From contig NZ_FNVB01000002.1 of the NCBI RefSeq assembly GCF_900108315.1, positions 186,001 to 250,000 of the forward strand: 64,000 nucleotides of DNA, read 5' to 3'. This DNA comes from Saccharopolyspora kobensis. GTDB lineage: Bacteria; Actinomycetota; Actinomycetes; Mycobacteriales; Pseudonocardiaceae. Position numbers and translations under genes: made by a program. Shown here one piece after another: positions 1 to 8,467 of the stretch. Position 1 is the first letter of the stretch, and the number at the start of each line of letters is the position of its first letter. The notes below the pieces were generated by a model. It had not been told where the DNA came from. It did no database searches and saw nothing but the letters and a program-made list of their open reading frames with translations.

Positions 1-850
1 GCTCCCGGTCCTGGAGCAGCACCAGCGCACCGAGCGCCAGCATGCTCGCGGTGGTCTCGAAACCACCGGTGAGCACACCGTCGGCGAGTTCGGCCAGCTC
101 TCGGTCGGTGACCTCGTCGCCGTGATCGCGGATCAGCGCGCCGAGCAGTCCCTCGCCCGGCTCCTCGCGCTGCTTGCGCACGACGCCGTGCAGGTACTCC
201 AGCGACTGCGACATCGCGCCCAGCGACGCGCCCACCCCGTCGAAGACGTCGAAGCGAGCGACGCTGAGCTGCTGGAACTCCTCGCGGTCGCCGTAGGGCA
301 CCCCGAGCAGCTCGCTGATCACCAGCGACGGGATCGGCACCGCGAACTCGGTGACCAGGTCCACCGGCTGGTCGGCGGCGGCCATCGCGTCGAGCCGCTG
401 CTCCACGATCGCCTGGATCTCCGGGGTCAGCCGCGCCAGCCGCCGCATGGTGAACTCCGGCGTCAGCAGGCGGCGCAACCTGGTGTGCACCGGCGGGTCG
501 GTGAACCCGAGACCACCCGGGTTGTCCGCCTCGGTGACGCCGGCGTAGCCGACGAGGTTGGTGAAGTCGTTGCTGAACCGCTTCGCGTCGCCGAGCACCG
601 CCTTGGCCTCGTCGTAACCGGTGACCAGCCAGACGTTGGTGGCGACCGGCAGCGGGAGGCGGCTGATCGGCTCCTGCGCGCGGACCTCGCCGAGCGCCGG
701 GACGGGGTCGAGCCCGGTCCGCTGCAGCGGCATGAGCGCGGCCGCCGGGAGGACGGAGCTCAGCCCCTTCCGGCGGGCGCGCGCGAGGTATAACCGCGCG
801 AAGAGCCCGGTGATCGTGGCCCGAAGCCGTCCCACTGGTAAAACCCCCAT
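1..850 (-). CDS. Cytochrome P450 (5' part; cut by window edge)
   Basis: Haem-thiolate monooxygenase of the bacterial soluble class, using electrons from a ferredoxin partner not seen here. Read on the minus strand, the product contains a substrate-recognition and C-helix region (GFTDPPVHTRLRRLLTPEFT) and the I-helix oxygen-activation motif GGFETT just before the window edge. The K-helix ExxR and the cysteine loop lie outside the window, so about two thirds of a usual 400-residue P450 is present. I chose the ATG at 850; in-frame alternatives are GTG at 835 and a later ATG at the MPLQRTG segment. No clear Shine-Dalgarno decides this. It is divergent from a MarR regulator across a 267-bp region carrying two TTGC-N5-GCAA dyads, so MarR control is plausible. 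The substrate cannot be inferred. Confidence 0.9.
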   Translation of the reverse strand, partial: MGVLPVGRLRATITGLFARLYLARARRKGLSSVLPAAALMPLQRTGLDPVPALGEVRAQEPISRLPLPVATNVWLVTGYDEAKAVLGDAKRFSNDFTNLVGYAGVTEADNPGGLGFTDPPVHTRLRRLLTPEFTMRRLARLTPEIQAIVEQRLDAMAAADQPVDLVTEFAVPIPSLVISELLGVPYGDREEFQQLSVARFDVFDGVGASLGAMSQSLEYLHGVVRKQREEPGEGLLGALIRDHGDEVTDRELAELADGVLTGGFETTASMLALGALVLLQDRE

Positions 851-946
851 CAAGCTTGGTCGGTGAGCGACCGCCGCCGGTTTCCCCGACCGGATCAGCG
901 GCCCGGCGCCGCGTCGATGATCCGCACGGCGACCCGCAACTCTACC

Positions 947-975
947 TTGCCCCGAGCAACTGTTGCCAAGTGCAA
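947..975. promoter_or_regulatory. Pair of TTGC-N5-GCAA dyads, candidate MarR operator
   Basis: Two inverted repeats of the same form, TTGCCCCGAGCAA at 947-959 and TTGCCAAGTGCAA at 963-975, lie 16 bp apart in the divergent P450/MarR intergenic region. Repeated dyads between a MarR gene and its divergent neighbour are the usual arrangement for autoregulation. Binding is inferred from position only. Confidence 0.4.
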
Positions 976-1117
976 TATTCGGTGCCCTGACGAGTCCACA
1001 TCGCACCGCCGGCGTGGATTCCCCGGCACCCGGCCGGAAAGCCGCCCCCGGCAACTTACACCCGGGCGTGATCGCGGCGCGTCGTGCCGGAGGATTCCGA
1101 TGAGGTAGAACAAGCAC

Positions 1118-1621
1118 ATGGCCCGAGCTGAGACCGGCGGCAACCCGCCCGACGCGGACGTGGACGCGGTCACCGACGCGGTGCTGACCGCTTCCCGACT
1201 GCTGGTGGCCGCATCGGCTCGCTCGATCGCCGCCGTCGAGAACTCGCTGACCCTGCCGCAGTTCCGGTTGCTGGTGGTGCTCTCCAGCGCGGGCCCGCTC
1301 AAGCTGGCCGCGCTGGCCGAGGCGCTGGGGGTCAACCCGTCCACGGTGACCCGCATGATCGACCGCCTGATCGGCACCGAACTCGTCGACCGGCGGCCGA
1401 ATCCGGCGTCGCGCCGGGAGAACGTGGTGGCGCTGACGCCCAACGGCGCCGACGTGGTGGCCGAGGTCACGGCGCGGCGCCGGTCGGAGATCGCGCGGAT
1501 CGTCAAGCGGATGCCCGCCGCGGCGCGGCGCGGCCTCGTCGGCGCGCTGGCCGCGTTCACCGAAGCCGGCGGCGAACCGCCCGGCCCGGCCACCCCGCGG
1601 ATCACCGCGCAGTGGGGCTAG
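1118..1621 (+). CDS. MarR family transcriptional regulator
   Basis: A 167-residue dimeric winged-helix DNA-binding protein. The helix-turn-helix lies around residues 66-92 (LAALAEALGVNPSTVTRMID), followed by the wing (DRRPNPASRRENVVALTPNG) typical of MarR, with dimerisation helices at both ends. The length is normal for the family. The ATG at 1118 has a GAGGT at 1102-1106 as possible ribosome site. It is divergent from the cytochrome P450, and two dyads sit between them, so it probably represses itself and perhaps the P450 in response to a small aromatic ligand. The ligand is unknown. Confidence 0.9.
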   Translation: MARAETGGNPPDADVDAVTDAVLTASRLLVAASARSIAAVENSLTLPQFRLLVVLSSAGPLKLAALAEALGVNPSTVTRMIDRLIGTELVDRRPNPASRRENVVALTPNGADVVAEVTARRRSEIARIVKRMPAAARRGLVGALAAFTEAGGEPPGPATPRITAQWG

Positions 1622-1646
1622 CCGGACACCTGACCACCGGGTTCAG

Positions 1647-1664
1647 CTCGGCCGATCGGCCGAG
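1647..1664. repeat. 18-bp perfect palindrome downstream of MarR gene
   Basis: CTCGGCCGATCGGCCGAG is fully self-complementary and lies 26 bp after the MarR stop and about 45 bp before the DUF418 gene. Without a loop it is more like a protein-binding dyad than a terminator. Its role is unknown. Confidence 0.35.
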
Positions 1665-1709
1665 ATCGCGGCATCGAACGTCGGCCGATCGACCGATGCC
1701 GACGAGCCG

Positions 1710-2819
1710 ATGAGTCGTGTTGCGCGATCACCCGGGCACCGCAGACTTGTCGCTGTGAATCCCGCGATCCCCAACTCCCCCGGACGTGCCGCGCCACCGC
1801 TCGACGCACCCACCGTACGCCTGCCCGCCGCCTCCGGCGGTCGGCGCATCGGTGAGCTCGACGCGCTGCGCGGTCTTGCGCTGTGCGGAATCCTCTTCGT
1901 CAACATCGCGCAGATCCTGTACCTGCAGGGCATCGTCGACTTCCAGAAGCTACCGATCCCGCACGCGCTGGACATGTTCGTCCAGCAGCGGTTCTTCCCG
2001 ATCTTCTCGCTGCTGTTCGGCGTCGGGTTCGGCATCTTCCTGGGCAACGCGAGCCAGCGCACGGCGCGGCCGCGCGTCGTGCTCCTGCGGCGGCTGCTGG
2101 TGCTCGCCGGTTTCGGCGTCCTGCACCACTTCCTGCAACCCGGCGAAGCGCTGCTGCCCTACGCGATCTTCGGGCTGGTGGTGCTGCTGCCGATGAGCTT
2201 CCTGCCGTGGTGGGCCAACCTGCCCATCGCCGTGGCCATGACCGCCGCCACGCTGTCCCTCACCAGCGGCGGCATGCTGCTGATCCCGTGCCTGCTGCTG
2301 ACCGGTTTCGCGCTGGCCCAGGCCGGCCTGCCCGCGAAGCTGCCCCGCCTCGGCGGCCAGCTCGCCGCCGTGTTCGCGGTGTCCGCCCTCGCCGGAGCCG
2401 GATTCCTGGTGCTGCAGGAGCAGAATCCGCTGAACGCGGGCTTCAACGGCGAGTCCGCCGCGGCCGGTCTCTTCATGGCGATCGCCTACTCCGCGGGCTT
2501 CCTCCTGCTGCTGCGGACTCCGGCGTCGCGCGTGCTGTCGCCGGTCCTCGAACCGCTCGGCAAGATGGCGCTCACCAACTACGTCACCGCCACGCTGCTG
2601 ATCATCCCGTTCGGACACCTGCTCGGGATGCGCGAATCCACGGAGTGGGAGCTGCTGCTGGCGATGGCCGCCGGGATCATCCTGGTCCAGGTCCTGTGGA
2701 GCCGCTGGTGGCTGGCCCGCTTCCAGTACGGGCCGATGGAGTGGGTCTGGCGCTGCGCGACGTGGTGGCGCATCGTCCCCTTCCGCCGGAAGCCGAGCCC
2801 GGCACCACGCGCCAGCTGA
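1710..2819 (+). CDS. DUF418-type polytopic membrane protein
   Basis: About 370 residues with many hydrophobic helices. The segment ELDALRGLALCGILFVNI is the N-terminal hallmark of the DUF418/YeiB-like family of predicted acyltransferase-related membrane proteins; the C-terminal part with LGKMALTNYVTATLLI is the DUF418 domain proper. Located in the cytoplasmic membrane; the biochemical role of the family is not established. The ATG at 1710 gives an arginine-rich N-terminus. The GTG at 1755 (VNPAIPNS) is an equally possible start, and no ribosome site decides. The gene is convergent with the multicopper oxidase gene, and a terminator hairpin lies between them. Confidence 0.85.
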   Translation: MSRVARSPGHRRLVAVNPAIPNSPGRAAPPLDAPTVRLPAASGGRRIGELDALRGLALCGILFVNIAQILYLQGIVDFQKLPIPHALDMFVQQRFFPIFSLLFGVGFGIFLGNASQRTARPRVVLLRRLLVLAGFGVLHHFLQPGEALLPYAIFGLVVLLPMSFLPWWANLPIAVAMTAATLSLTSGGMLLIPCLLLTGFALAQAGLPAKLPRLGGQLAAVFAVSALAGAGFLVLQEQNPLNAGFNGESAAAGLFMAIAYSAGFLLLLRTPASRVLSPVLEPLGKMALTNYVTATLLIIPFGHLLGMRESTEWELLLAMAAGIILVQVLWSRWWLARFQYGPMEWVWRCATWWRIVPFRRKPSPAPRAS

Positions 2820-2825
2820 GCACGA

Positions 2826-2854
2826 GCCGCTGCCCGGAGTCCTCGGGCAGCGGC
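2826..2854. terminator. Bidirectional terminator hairpin
   Basis: GCCGCTGCCC and GGGCAGCGGC form a perfect 10-bp stem around a 9-nt loop. It lies between the convergent stops of the DUF418 gene and the multicopper oxidase gene. No U-tract is present, as is usual in actinobacteria. Confidence 0.65.
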
Positions 2855-2869
2855 ACGCCTGCGCGTCGG

Positions 2870-4813
2870 TCAGCCGTGGTGCCCGGCACCGGCCATGTGC
2901 ATGCCGCCGAAGGGAGTGGTGATGCCGTCGTAGCGCAGCTGCAGCATCATCCCCTCGTGGGCGTGCGGCAGGTTGTGGCAGTGGTTCATCCAGATCCCCG
3001 GGTTCGACGCCCGGAAGACGACCTCCCACACCTCGCCGGGGCGGACGTCGAAGGTGTCCACCCACAGCGGACTGCCCGAGGCGGGCTGGCCGTCCCGGGA
3101 CAGCACCAGCACCGGGTGGCCGTGCAGGTGCCACGGGTGGGTTTCCAGGCTCCGGTTGACCACGGTCATCCGGACGACGTCGCCTTCGGAGACGAGCTGA
3201 TCGGGGATCGACGGATGCCCGCGCCCGTTGACGGTGTGCGCGTACGCCGGTGATCCGTCGACCATCGCCACACCCCGGTCGAGCACCAGGGTGAAGCGGC
3301 GGTCGACGGGGGCGGTGCGCAGCGCGACGGGAAGCGGAGCACCGTAGCCGAGCAGGTCCAGTTCAGGCCACGACGAGGCGTCCTGTGTAGACGGTTCCGG
3401 TGCAGAACTGCCGTTCTGGGGCTGCAACCGCACGGTGGCGGCGTGCTCGTCGACCACCAGCACCACCGGTTCGCTCGGCATGGTGAACACCACGTCGTAG
3501 CGACCGGCCGCGGGCAGGCGCAGCACCTGCCGGCTGACCTCGCCGGGCCGTTCGAGATCGCGGCCGTCGACGGCGACCAGCCGGAACGCGGTGCCGGCCA
3601 GGGCGAACCGGTGCGGGTCCGAGTCGGTGTTGACCAGCCGCAGGCGCACCGTGCTGCCGACCGGAGCGCGGTGTTCGGCACCACCGGCGATCGTGACGGC
3701 ACCGTCGAAGGTGTGCACGGGCAGCGTCAGGTCCAGCCCTGCCGGGTCGGGATCCACGCGCGGCCGCACCACGAGAGTTCCGTAGAGACCCCGGCGGACA
3801 CCGATGTGGGAGGCGAAATGCGTGTGGTACCAGTACGTTCCCACCTGATCGGCGCGGAACCGGTAGCGGAATTCACCACCGGGGGCCACCGGTTCCTGCG
3901 TGACGCCCTCCGCACCGTCCTCACCGCACGGCACGTCGTAGCCGTGCCAGTGCAGGGTCACCCCGCCGTCGATGTCCTGGTTGATCAGCTTGACCTCGAT
4001 CAGGTCGCCCTCGGTGGCCGTGATCGCCGGTCCGGGAACCGCGCCGTCGAAGGTCCAGGCGTCGAAGTCCCGCCCGGTTTCCAATCGCACGGCGGCTTTT
4101 CGCGCGGTCAGCACGTGCTCGCGCCGGACGCCGCCCGGCGCGGGCGCCGCAGGACCCCGGAGGTCGGTGACCGAGGTGGTCGCGGGCGAAACCGGCCCGG
4201 GGCCGCCCCCGGTGTCGGCCACCGCACGGGGCCTGGCCGAGAAGCCGAATCCGGCACCGGCAGCACCGAGAACGACCAGCCCGCCGGTCAGCCCGAAGAA
4301 GCGGCGGCGCGACACGGCCGCTCCGCTCCGCGGCTCCGGGCTCGGAGCCAGCACCCGCATGGTCAGCAGCGCACCCGCGAGCACGACCGCGATAGCGATC
4401 AGCGCCGTGCCCCAGGTCGGCGGCCCGGCCAAGAAGGTCACCACGAAGCTCGCCGAAGCGGCGTAGCCGGCGGTGAGCAGCGCGACGACACCGGCCGCAC
4501 CGGAGCTTTCGGGCTGCCCGCCGCTCCTGGCCCGCGCGAGCAGCCCAGGCCCGGCGATCACCGCGGCCGCCAGTGCGGCGACCGCGAGCAGCGGCAACCC
4601 GAGCAGCACCTTCTCCTCGACGAACCACCAGCCCCGCGCGGCCAGCGCCGCCACCGAAACCGCCCTGGTCAACGTCACCAGCAGTGCCACGCCGAGCAGC
4701 GCCAGGGCAGGCCGGGCCCGCCGCCGCGCCGCGGTGACACCGGCCCCGAACCAGGCGATGGCACCGAGCACGGCGATGGCGTGATCCACGATGATCCAGC
4801 CGACGGTCGTCAT
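2870..4813 (-). CDS. Membrane-anchored multicopper oxidase
   Basis: A 647-residue protein. Residues 1-155 hold about five membrane helices (roughly 8-26, 36-57, 68-88, 105-128, 134-154). A twin-arginine motif SRRRFFG at 168-174 then precedes a sixth hydrophobic stretch, followed by extracellular cupredoxin domains. Copper-binding motifs are complete: HWHGYD (His 288 and 290), YWYHTHFASH (His 330 and 332), HPWHLHGHP, and MNHCHNLPHAHEGMM near the C-terminus, whose Cys is the type 1 copper ligand and whose Met could be axial. Such enzymes oxidise metals or phenols with reduction of O2 to water. The start is the ATG that overlaps the preceding stop as ATGA, so it is translationally coupled to the DUF6220 gene. 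Internal Tat-type anchoring after Sec-type helices is unusual. The natural substrate is unknown. Confidence 0.9.
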   Translation of the reverse strand: MTTVGWIIVDHAIAVLGAIAWFGAGVTAARRRARPALALLGVALLVTLTRAVSVAALAARGWWFVEEKVLLGLPLLAVAALAAAVIAGPGLLARARSGGQPESSGAAGVVALLTAGYAASASFVVTFLAGPPTWGTALIAIAVVLAGALLTMRVLAPSPEPRSGAAVSRRRFFGLTGGLVVLGAAGAGFGFSARPRAVADTGGGPGPVSPATTSVTDLRGPAAPAPGGVRREHVLTARKAAVRLETGRDFDAWTFDGAVPGPAITATEGDLIEVKLINQDIDGGVTLHWHGYDVPCGEDGAEGVTQEPVAPGGEFRYRFRADQVGTYWYHTHFASHIGVRRGLYGTLVVRPRVDPDPAGLDLTLPVHTFDGAVTIAGGAEHRAPVGSTVRLRLVNTDSDPHRFALAGTAFRLVAVDGRDLERPGEVSRQVLRLPAAGRYDVVFTMPSEPVVLVVDEHAATVRLQPQNGSSAPEPSTQDASSWPELDLLGYGAPLPVALRTAPVDRRFTLVLDRGVAMVDGSPAYAHTVNGRGHPSIPDQLVSEGDVVRMTVVNRSLETHPWHLHGHPVLVLSRDGQPASGSPLWVDTFDVRPGEVWEVVFRASNPGIWMNHCHNLPHAHEGMMLQLRYDGITTPFGGMHMAGAGHHG

Positions 4814-5226
4814 GACGTGGTGAGGGCGGTTTCGGCCGGTTGCCAGGCGATCTGCCGCGCCCGCCGCGCGATCGTCGCGATCAGCGACACGATTACCAGC
4901 CCGTTGATCGCGTGCAGGCCGAAGACCAAGTGCCCGGCGCTGGAAGCGTCGCCGAGCGCGTTGGCGACCTCCCGGATCAACGACTGGACGAGCACCAGTC
5001 CGGCGACCAGGCCCGTCATCCCGATGAGCCGGCCGGGCACCCTGGCGACGGCGGCGAAGACGGTGAGCACGACCGAGTAGCCGAGCACCACGTTCCCGAG
5101 CAGGCGGTGAGGTTCGAAGGACTCCTCTATCGGCGCGGCGTCGAAAGCGCCGCTGGCCGCCAGGTAGAACTGCACGATCACGGCGAGCAGCAGCAGAGCC
5201 GCCAGGACGGCGAAGACTTTTCTCAT
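4810..5226 (-). CDS. DUF6220-like small membrane protein
   Basis: A 138-residue protein with four hydrophobic helices: an N-terminal one after MRKVFA, then around residues 45-62, 68-88 and 105-122. The layout (short N-terminal helix, PHRLLGN segment, histidine-containing helices) matches DUF6220 membrane proteins. The function of the family is unknown. His residues at HRLLGN, GHLVFGLH and nearby could bind haem or metal, but this is only suggestive. The stop overlaps the multicopper oxidase start as ATGA, so the two are almost certainly co-translated and may form a membrane complex. Confidence 0.75.
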   Translation of the reverse strand: MRKVFAVLAALLLLAVIVQFYLAASGAFDAAPIEESFEPHRLLGNVVLGYSVVLTVFAAVARVPGRLIGMTGLVAGLVLVQSLIREVANALGDASSAGHLVFGLHAINGLVIVSLIATIARRARQIAWQPAETALTTS

Positions 5227-5390
5227 GCCGCTGATCGTGTCGCCGACCGGTCACCCGCCGCGTCCGGCGACGGCTGACACCGGCTACGTCGCCGCGCGCG
5301 AGCAGAGCGCGGCGGAATACGTCGGTCGTCGTAGTCGACTGCGCTCCCGAACGGCCGCGTCGGCACTCGCCGGTGTCGTACGATCACGGC

Positions 5391-6620
5391 ATGCAACTGC
5401 GGGGAACGTCACGACGGCTGTCCGCCTGGTTCTCCCGCCGACCCGCCTGGGTCCCGGACGTGCTGCTGGCGCTGTTCGTCACGCTCATCCAGGTCCAGAA
5501 CATCGCGGACTACAGCGCCTTCGAGCCGGTCGCCAGGCCGATCACCGACTTCGGGAACCTGGGCTACGCGCTGCTGGTCGTCAGCGGGCTGGTGGTCGTG
5601 GTCCGCCGCCGGTGGCCGGTGCTGGTGTTCGCGGTCACCGGCGGGATCAGCCTGGTCTACTTCGGCCTCGGCTTCCCGGACCGGCTGTCCTGCCTGGGCA
5701 TGTTCGTCGCCCTGTACACCCTCGCCGCCTACGGCAACGGGCGGCGGTCGCTGCAGATCGCGGGCATCGGCATCGCGGTGCTCTCCGCGGGCTGGCTGAT
5801 CGCCGCGGCGGACATCGAGCCGCAGGCCGCCGTGGGCTGGGTGTTCTTCCGGATCGGGATGTCGGTGATCAGCACCGCGATCGGCGAATCCGTCCGGTCC
5901 CGCCGGGTCATCGCCGCCGACGCGCAGCTGCGGGCCGAGCTGGCCGAGCGTTCCCGCGAGGAGGAGGCCAGGGCCCGCGTCGACGCCGAACGGCTGCGGA
6001 TCGCGCGCGAGGTGCACGACACCGTCGCCCACGCCATCGCCATCATCAACGTGCAGTCCGGAGTCACCGCGCACGTGCTCGACAAGCGACCGGAACAGGC
6101 CCGCGACGCCCTGCGCACCATCGAGCACACCAGTTCCCGGGCGCTGCGCGAGATGCGCGCCATCCTCGGCGTTCTGCGCGACGGCGACGGGCGCGAACCC
6201 TCACCCGGCCTCGACCAGATCCAGGAGCTGACCGACAAGGCCCGCGACGCCGGGCTCGACATCTCGGTCGAGCAGTCCGCTCCGCCGACGCCGCTGCCGA
6301 GCGCGGTGGGCAGCGTCGCCTACCGCATCGTGCAGGAATCGATCACCAACGTGATCCGGCACGTCGGCCCGACGCGGGTGACGGTGGTGCTCGCCCCGGG
6401 AATCGACGCGCTGCGGATCCGGGTGGCCGACGAGGGAAGCCGCGACACGGCGAAGGTCCCGGCGCAGCCCGGCGGCGGATCGGCGAAGGGGCGCGGCATC
6501 GTCGGGATGCGCGAGCGCGTCCAACTGCTCGGCGGACAGCTGGACGCGAAATCGCTGCCCACCGGCGGGTTCGAGGTCACCGCGCGCCTGCCGCTCACCC
6601 CGGTCGGATCGCGCTTGTGA
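5391..6620 (+). CDS. Sensor histidine kinase (HisKA_3 type)
   Basis: A 409-residue membrane sensor. Four or five N-terminal hydrophobic helices (about residues 18-150) are followed by a cytoplasmic coil, the phosphoacceptor segment REVHDTVAHAI with its His, and an ATPase domain with N-box YRIVQESITNVIRH and G-box GRGIVGMRER. This is the NarX/DesK-like class that pairs with NarL regulators. I chose ATG 5391; the in-frame GTG at 5373 adds six residues. There is no Shine-Dalgarno before 5391, and a TACGAT at 5379-5384 sits where a -10 box would make the message leaderless. The stop overlaps the regulator start as GTGA. Confidence 0.9.
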   Translation: MQLRGTSRRLSAWFSRRPAWVPDVLLALFVTLIQVQNIADYSAFEPVARPITDFGNLGYALLVVSGLVVVVRRRWPVLVFAVTGGISLVYFGLGFPDRLSCLGMFVALYTLAAYGNGRRSLQIAGIGIAVLSAGWLIAAADIEPQAAVGWVFFRIGMSVISTAIGESVRSRRVIAADAQLRAELAERSREEEARARVDAERLRIAREVHDTVAHAIAIINVQSGVTAHVLDKRPEQARDALRTIEHTSSRALREMRAILGVLRDGDGREPSPGLDQIQELTDKARDAGLDISVEQSAPPTPLPSAVGSVAYRIVQESITNVIRHVGPTRVTVVLAPGIDALRIRVADEGSRDTAKVPAQPGGGSAKGRGIVGMRERVQLLGGQLDAKSLPTGGFEVTARLPLTPVGSRL

Positions 6621-7294
6621 ACTCCGCGCCGCCGATCAGGGTCCTGCTCGCCGACGACGAACGGCTGGTGCGGTCCGGTTTCAAGGTCCTGCTCGACCTG
6701 GAGGACGACATCACCGTCGTCGGCGAGGCCACCAACGGCGTGGAAGCCGTCGAGCTGGCCCGCAGCATGCGTCCGGACGTCGTGCTCATGGACATCCGGA
6801 TGCCGCAGCTGGACGGCATCCGGGCCACCGGGCGGATCGCCGGGACCGACGGGCTGGAGCGGGTCAAGATCCTCGTCCTGACCACCTACGACACCGACGA
6901 GAACGTCTTCGAGGCCCTGCAGGCGGGTGCGAGCGGATTCCTGCTCAAGGACGCCGGCCCCGCCGAGCTCCTGCACGCGATCCGGGTGATCGCCGCGGGT
7001 GACGCGCTGCTGGCACCCCGCATCACCCGCCGCCTCATCGACCAGTTCACCGCACAGCGCCGGGCCGCCAAGTCCGGTGAGGACCGGCTCGCCGTGCTCA
7101 CCGCCCGCGAGCGCGAAGTGCTCGCCCTGGTGGCGCGCGGGATGAGCAACGACGAGATCGGAGCCGCGCTGTTCCTCAGCCCGGCCACCGCCCGAACGCA
7201 CGTCAGCCGCACGATGGGCAAGCTCGGGGCCCGCGATCGCGCGCAACTGGTCGCGATCGCCTACCAGACGGGGCTGAGCCAGTTCACCGAGTAG
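6617..7294 (+). CDS. NarL/LuxR-type response regulator
   Basis: A 225-residue cytoplasmic DNA-binding regulator. The receiver domain has the acidic pocket LADDE, the phosphorylated Asp at about residue 59 in LMDIRMP, the TTYD segment and the conserved Lys in LLKDAG. The C-terminal LuxR helix-turn-helix is LTAREREVLALVARGMSNDEI through ATARTHVSRTMGKL. The GTG start at 6617 is fixed by the receiver N-terminus and by the 4-base GTGA overlap with the kinase gene, so the pair is translationally coupled. Targets are not evident from the window; the neighbouring genes are not obviously co-regulated. Confidence 0.92.
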   Translation: MNSAPPIRVLLADDERLVRSGFKVLLDLEDDITVVGEATNGVEAVELARSMRPDVVLMDIRMPQLDGIRATGRIAGTDGLERVKILVLTTYDTDENVFEALQAGASGFLLKDAGPAELLHAIRVIAAGDALLAPRITRRLIDQFTAQRRAAKSGEDRLAVLTAREREVLALVARGMSNDEIGAALFLSPATARTHVSRTMGKLGARDRAQLVAIAYQTGLSQFTE

Positions 7295-7303
7295 CCCTCG
7301 ATT

Positions 7304-8365
7304 TCACGCGCGGCGGGGCTGCAAGAACCGCAGCGGGAGGTCCGCCTGGCCGAGGCGGGGTCCGGTGCGCGTGATCCAGTAGCGGCGCAGCACGTCGAGC
7401 ACGACCGAGACCTCCACCGAGCGGATTCCGGGCAGCGCGGCCAGGTCCGCGGACAGGAAGTCGGCGAGGTGCTCCTCGCCGCGGAACACGCCCTGGTGGA
7501 TCACCGTCGCGTTGCCCGCGACCATCGACACGTAGCGGGCGGAGGGATGCCGCCCCAACGCTCGTCCCACCGCCTCCGTCGAGCCGGGCTCGGTGGACAA
7601 CGACAGCGCGACCTCCAGCGGGAAGCCCAGCAGCGCGGGCTCGATCTCCACCCTCGGGCGCACGACCTGCCGCTCCAGCAGCCCGGCGATCAGCCGGTGC
7701 GCGGTGGACTGGCTGACGCCCAGCGCCCGGGACAGGTCGCTCGAGGTCAGCCTGGCGTCGGCGTGCAGCAGCCGGGTCGCCTCCCGCTCCTGCTCGGAAA
7801 GCGCGTGCGGCTCAACGACTTCCTGCGGATCGACGCGGTGCGGAGCCAGCACCGCGCGCTGGGCCTCCGCCAGGCGGTCGACGCGCCAGGCCTCCGCCCG
7901 CCCGAACGGTTTGAGCACCAGGTCGGACTGGGTGGAGACCACGCCCGGCACCGACGGGATGCGCTGCGTCAGCAGGTCCTTCACCGCCTCGCGGCCCAGC
8001 GGCCGGACTGTGCAGTACACGTCGGCGCGGCCGGTGGTCATCGCGACGTACTGGGCCTCGGGGAGCTCGGCGAGCTTCCGCGCGACGTCCTGCAACCGGC
8101 CGGGCGCGGTGGTGATCCAGACGTGCCGCGGATGGGTGTCGGAGATCAGCGTCCAGTCCAGCTGGCCGATCACCCGCAGCAGTCGCCCGGCGTGCAGCCG
8201 CTGCAACCGCCGACCCACCGTGCTCGGCGAACTGCCCACCGCATCGGCCAGCGCGTTGATCGGCGCGCGCGGCGCCTCCTGCAACGCCGACACCAGGTCC
8301 AGGTCGAGGTCGTCCAGCACGAGGTCACCGTCCACGGGCAGTGATACTACCCCCACGCTCGGCAC
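7304..8365 (-). CDS. Two-domain Lrp/AsnC family regulator
   Basis: A 353-residue protein with two tandem Lrp modules, twice the usual length. Module 1 has a winged helix (ALADAVGSSPSTVGRRLQRLH) and a RAM-like ligand domain with a YVAMTTGRADVYC strand. Module 2 has a second helix-turn-helix (LSRALGVSQSTAHRLIAGLL) and a second ligand domain (YVSMVAGNATVIHQ). Fused double-Lrp proteins are known in actinobacteria. The GTG at 8365 was taken as start; GTGs at residues 5 and 11 are alternatives. It is divergent from the AbgT transporter gene with only about 100 bp between them, so it probably senses the amino acid or dipeptide imported or released by AbgT and the M20 enzyme. Confidence 0.88.
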   Translation of the reverse strand: MPSVGVVSLPVDGDLVLDDLDLDLVSALQEAPRAPINALADAVGSSPSTVGRRLQRLHAGRLLRVIGQLDWTLISDTHPRHVWITTAPGRLQDVARKLAELPEAQYVAMTTGRADVYCTVRPLGREAVKDLLTQRIPSVPGVVSTQSDLVLKPFGRAEAWRVDRLAEAQRAVLAPHRVDPQEVVEPHALSEQEREATRLLHADARLTSSDLSRALGVSQSTAHRLIAGLLERQVVRPRVEIEPALLGFPLEVALSLSTEPGSTEAVGRALGRHPSARYVSMVAGNATVIHQGVFRGEEHLADFLSADLAALPGIRSVEVSVVLDVLRRYWITRTGPRLGQADLPLRFLQPRRA

Positions 8366-8383
8366 GTATATCGAATAGATACG
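8365..8383. promoter_or_regulatory. Imperfect AT-rich dyad, candidate Lrp operator
   Basis: CGTATATCGAATAGATACG has 5-bp perfect ends (CGTAT/ATACG) and is unusually AT-rich for this genome. It starts at the Lrp start codon and faces the AbgT promoter, which is where an autoregulating Lrp would bind. Inference from position and symmetry only. Confidence 0.35.
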
Positions 8384-8467
8384 CCACAGCGCTCCCCGCT
8401 ATTGACAGATCACGCCATGTCCGATTTGAATGCTCGCCATCGGCCGGTCGGATTTCGAGGAGCTCGG

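Noticed and set aside
121-866. Plus-strand frames opposite the P450
   Set aside because: The minus-strand reading gives unmistakable P450 motifs; the plus-strand translations have none.
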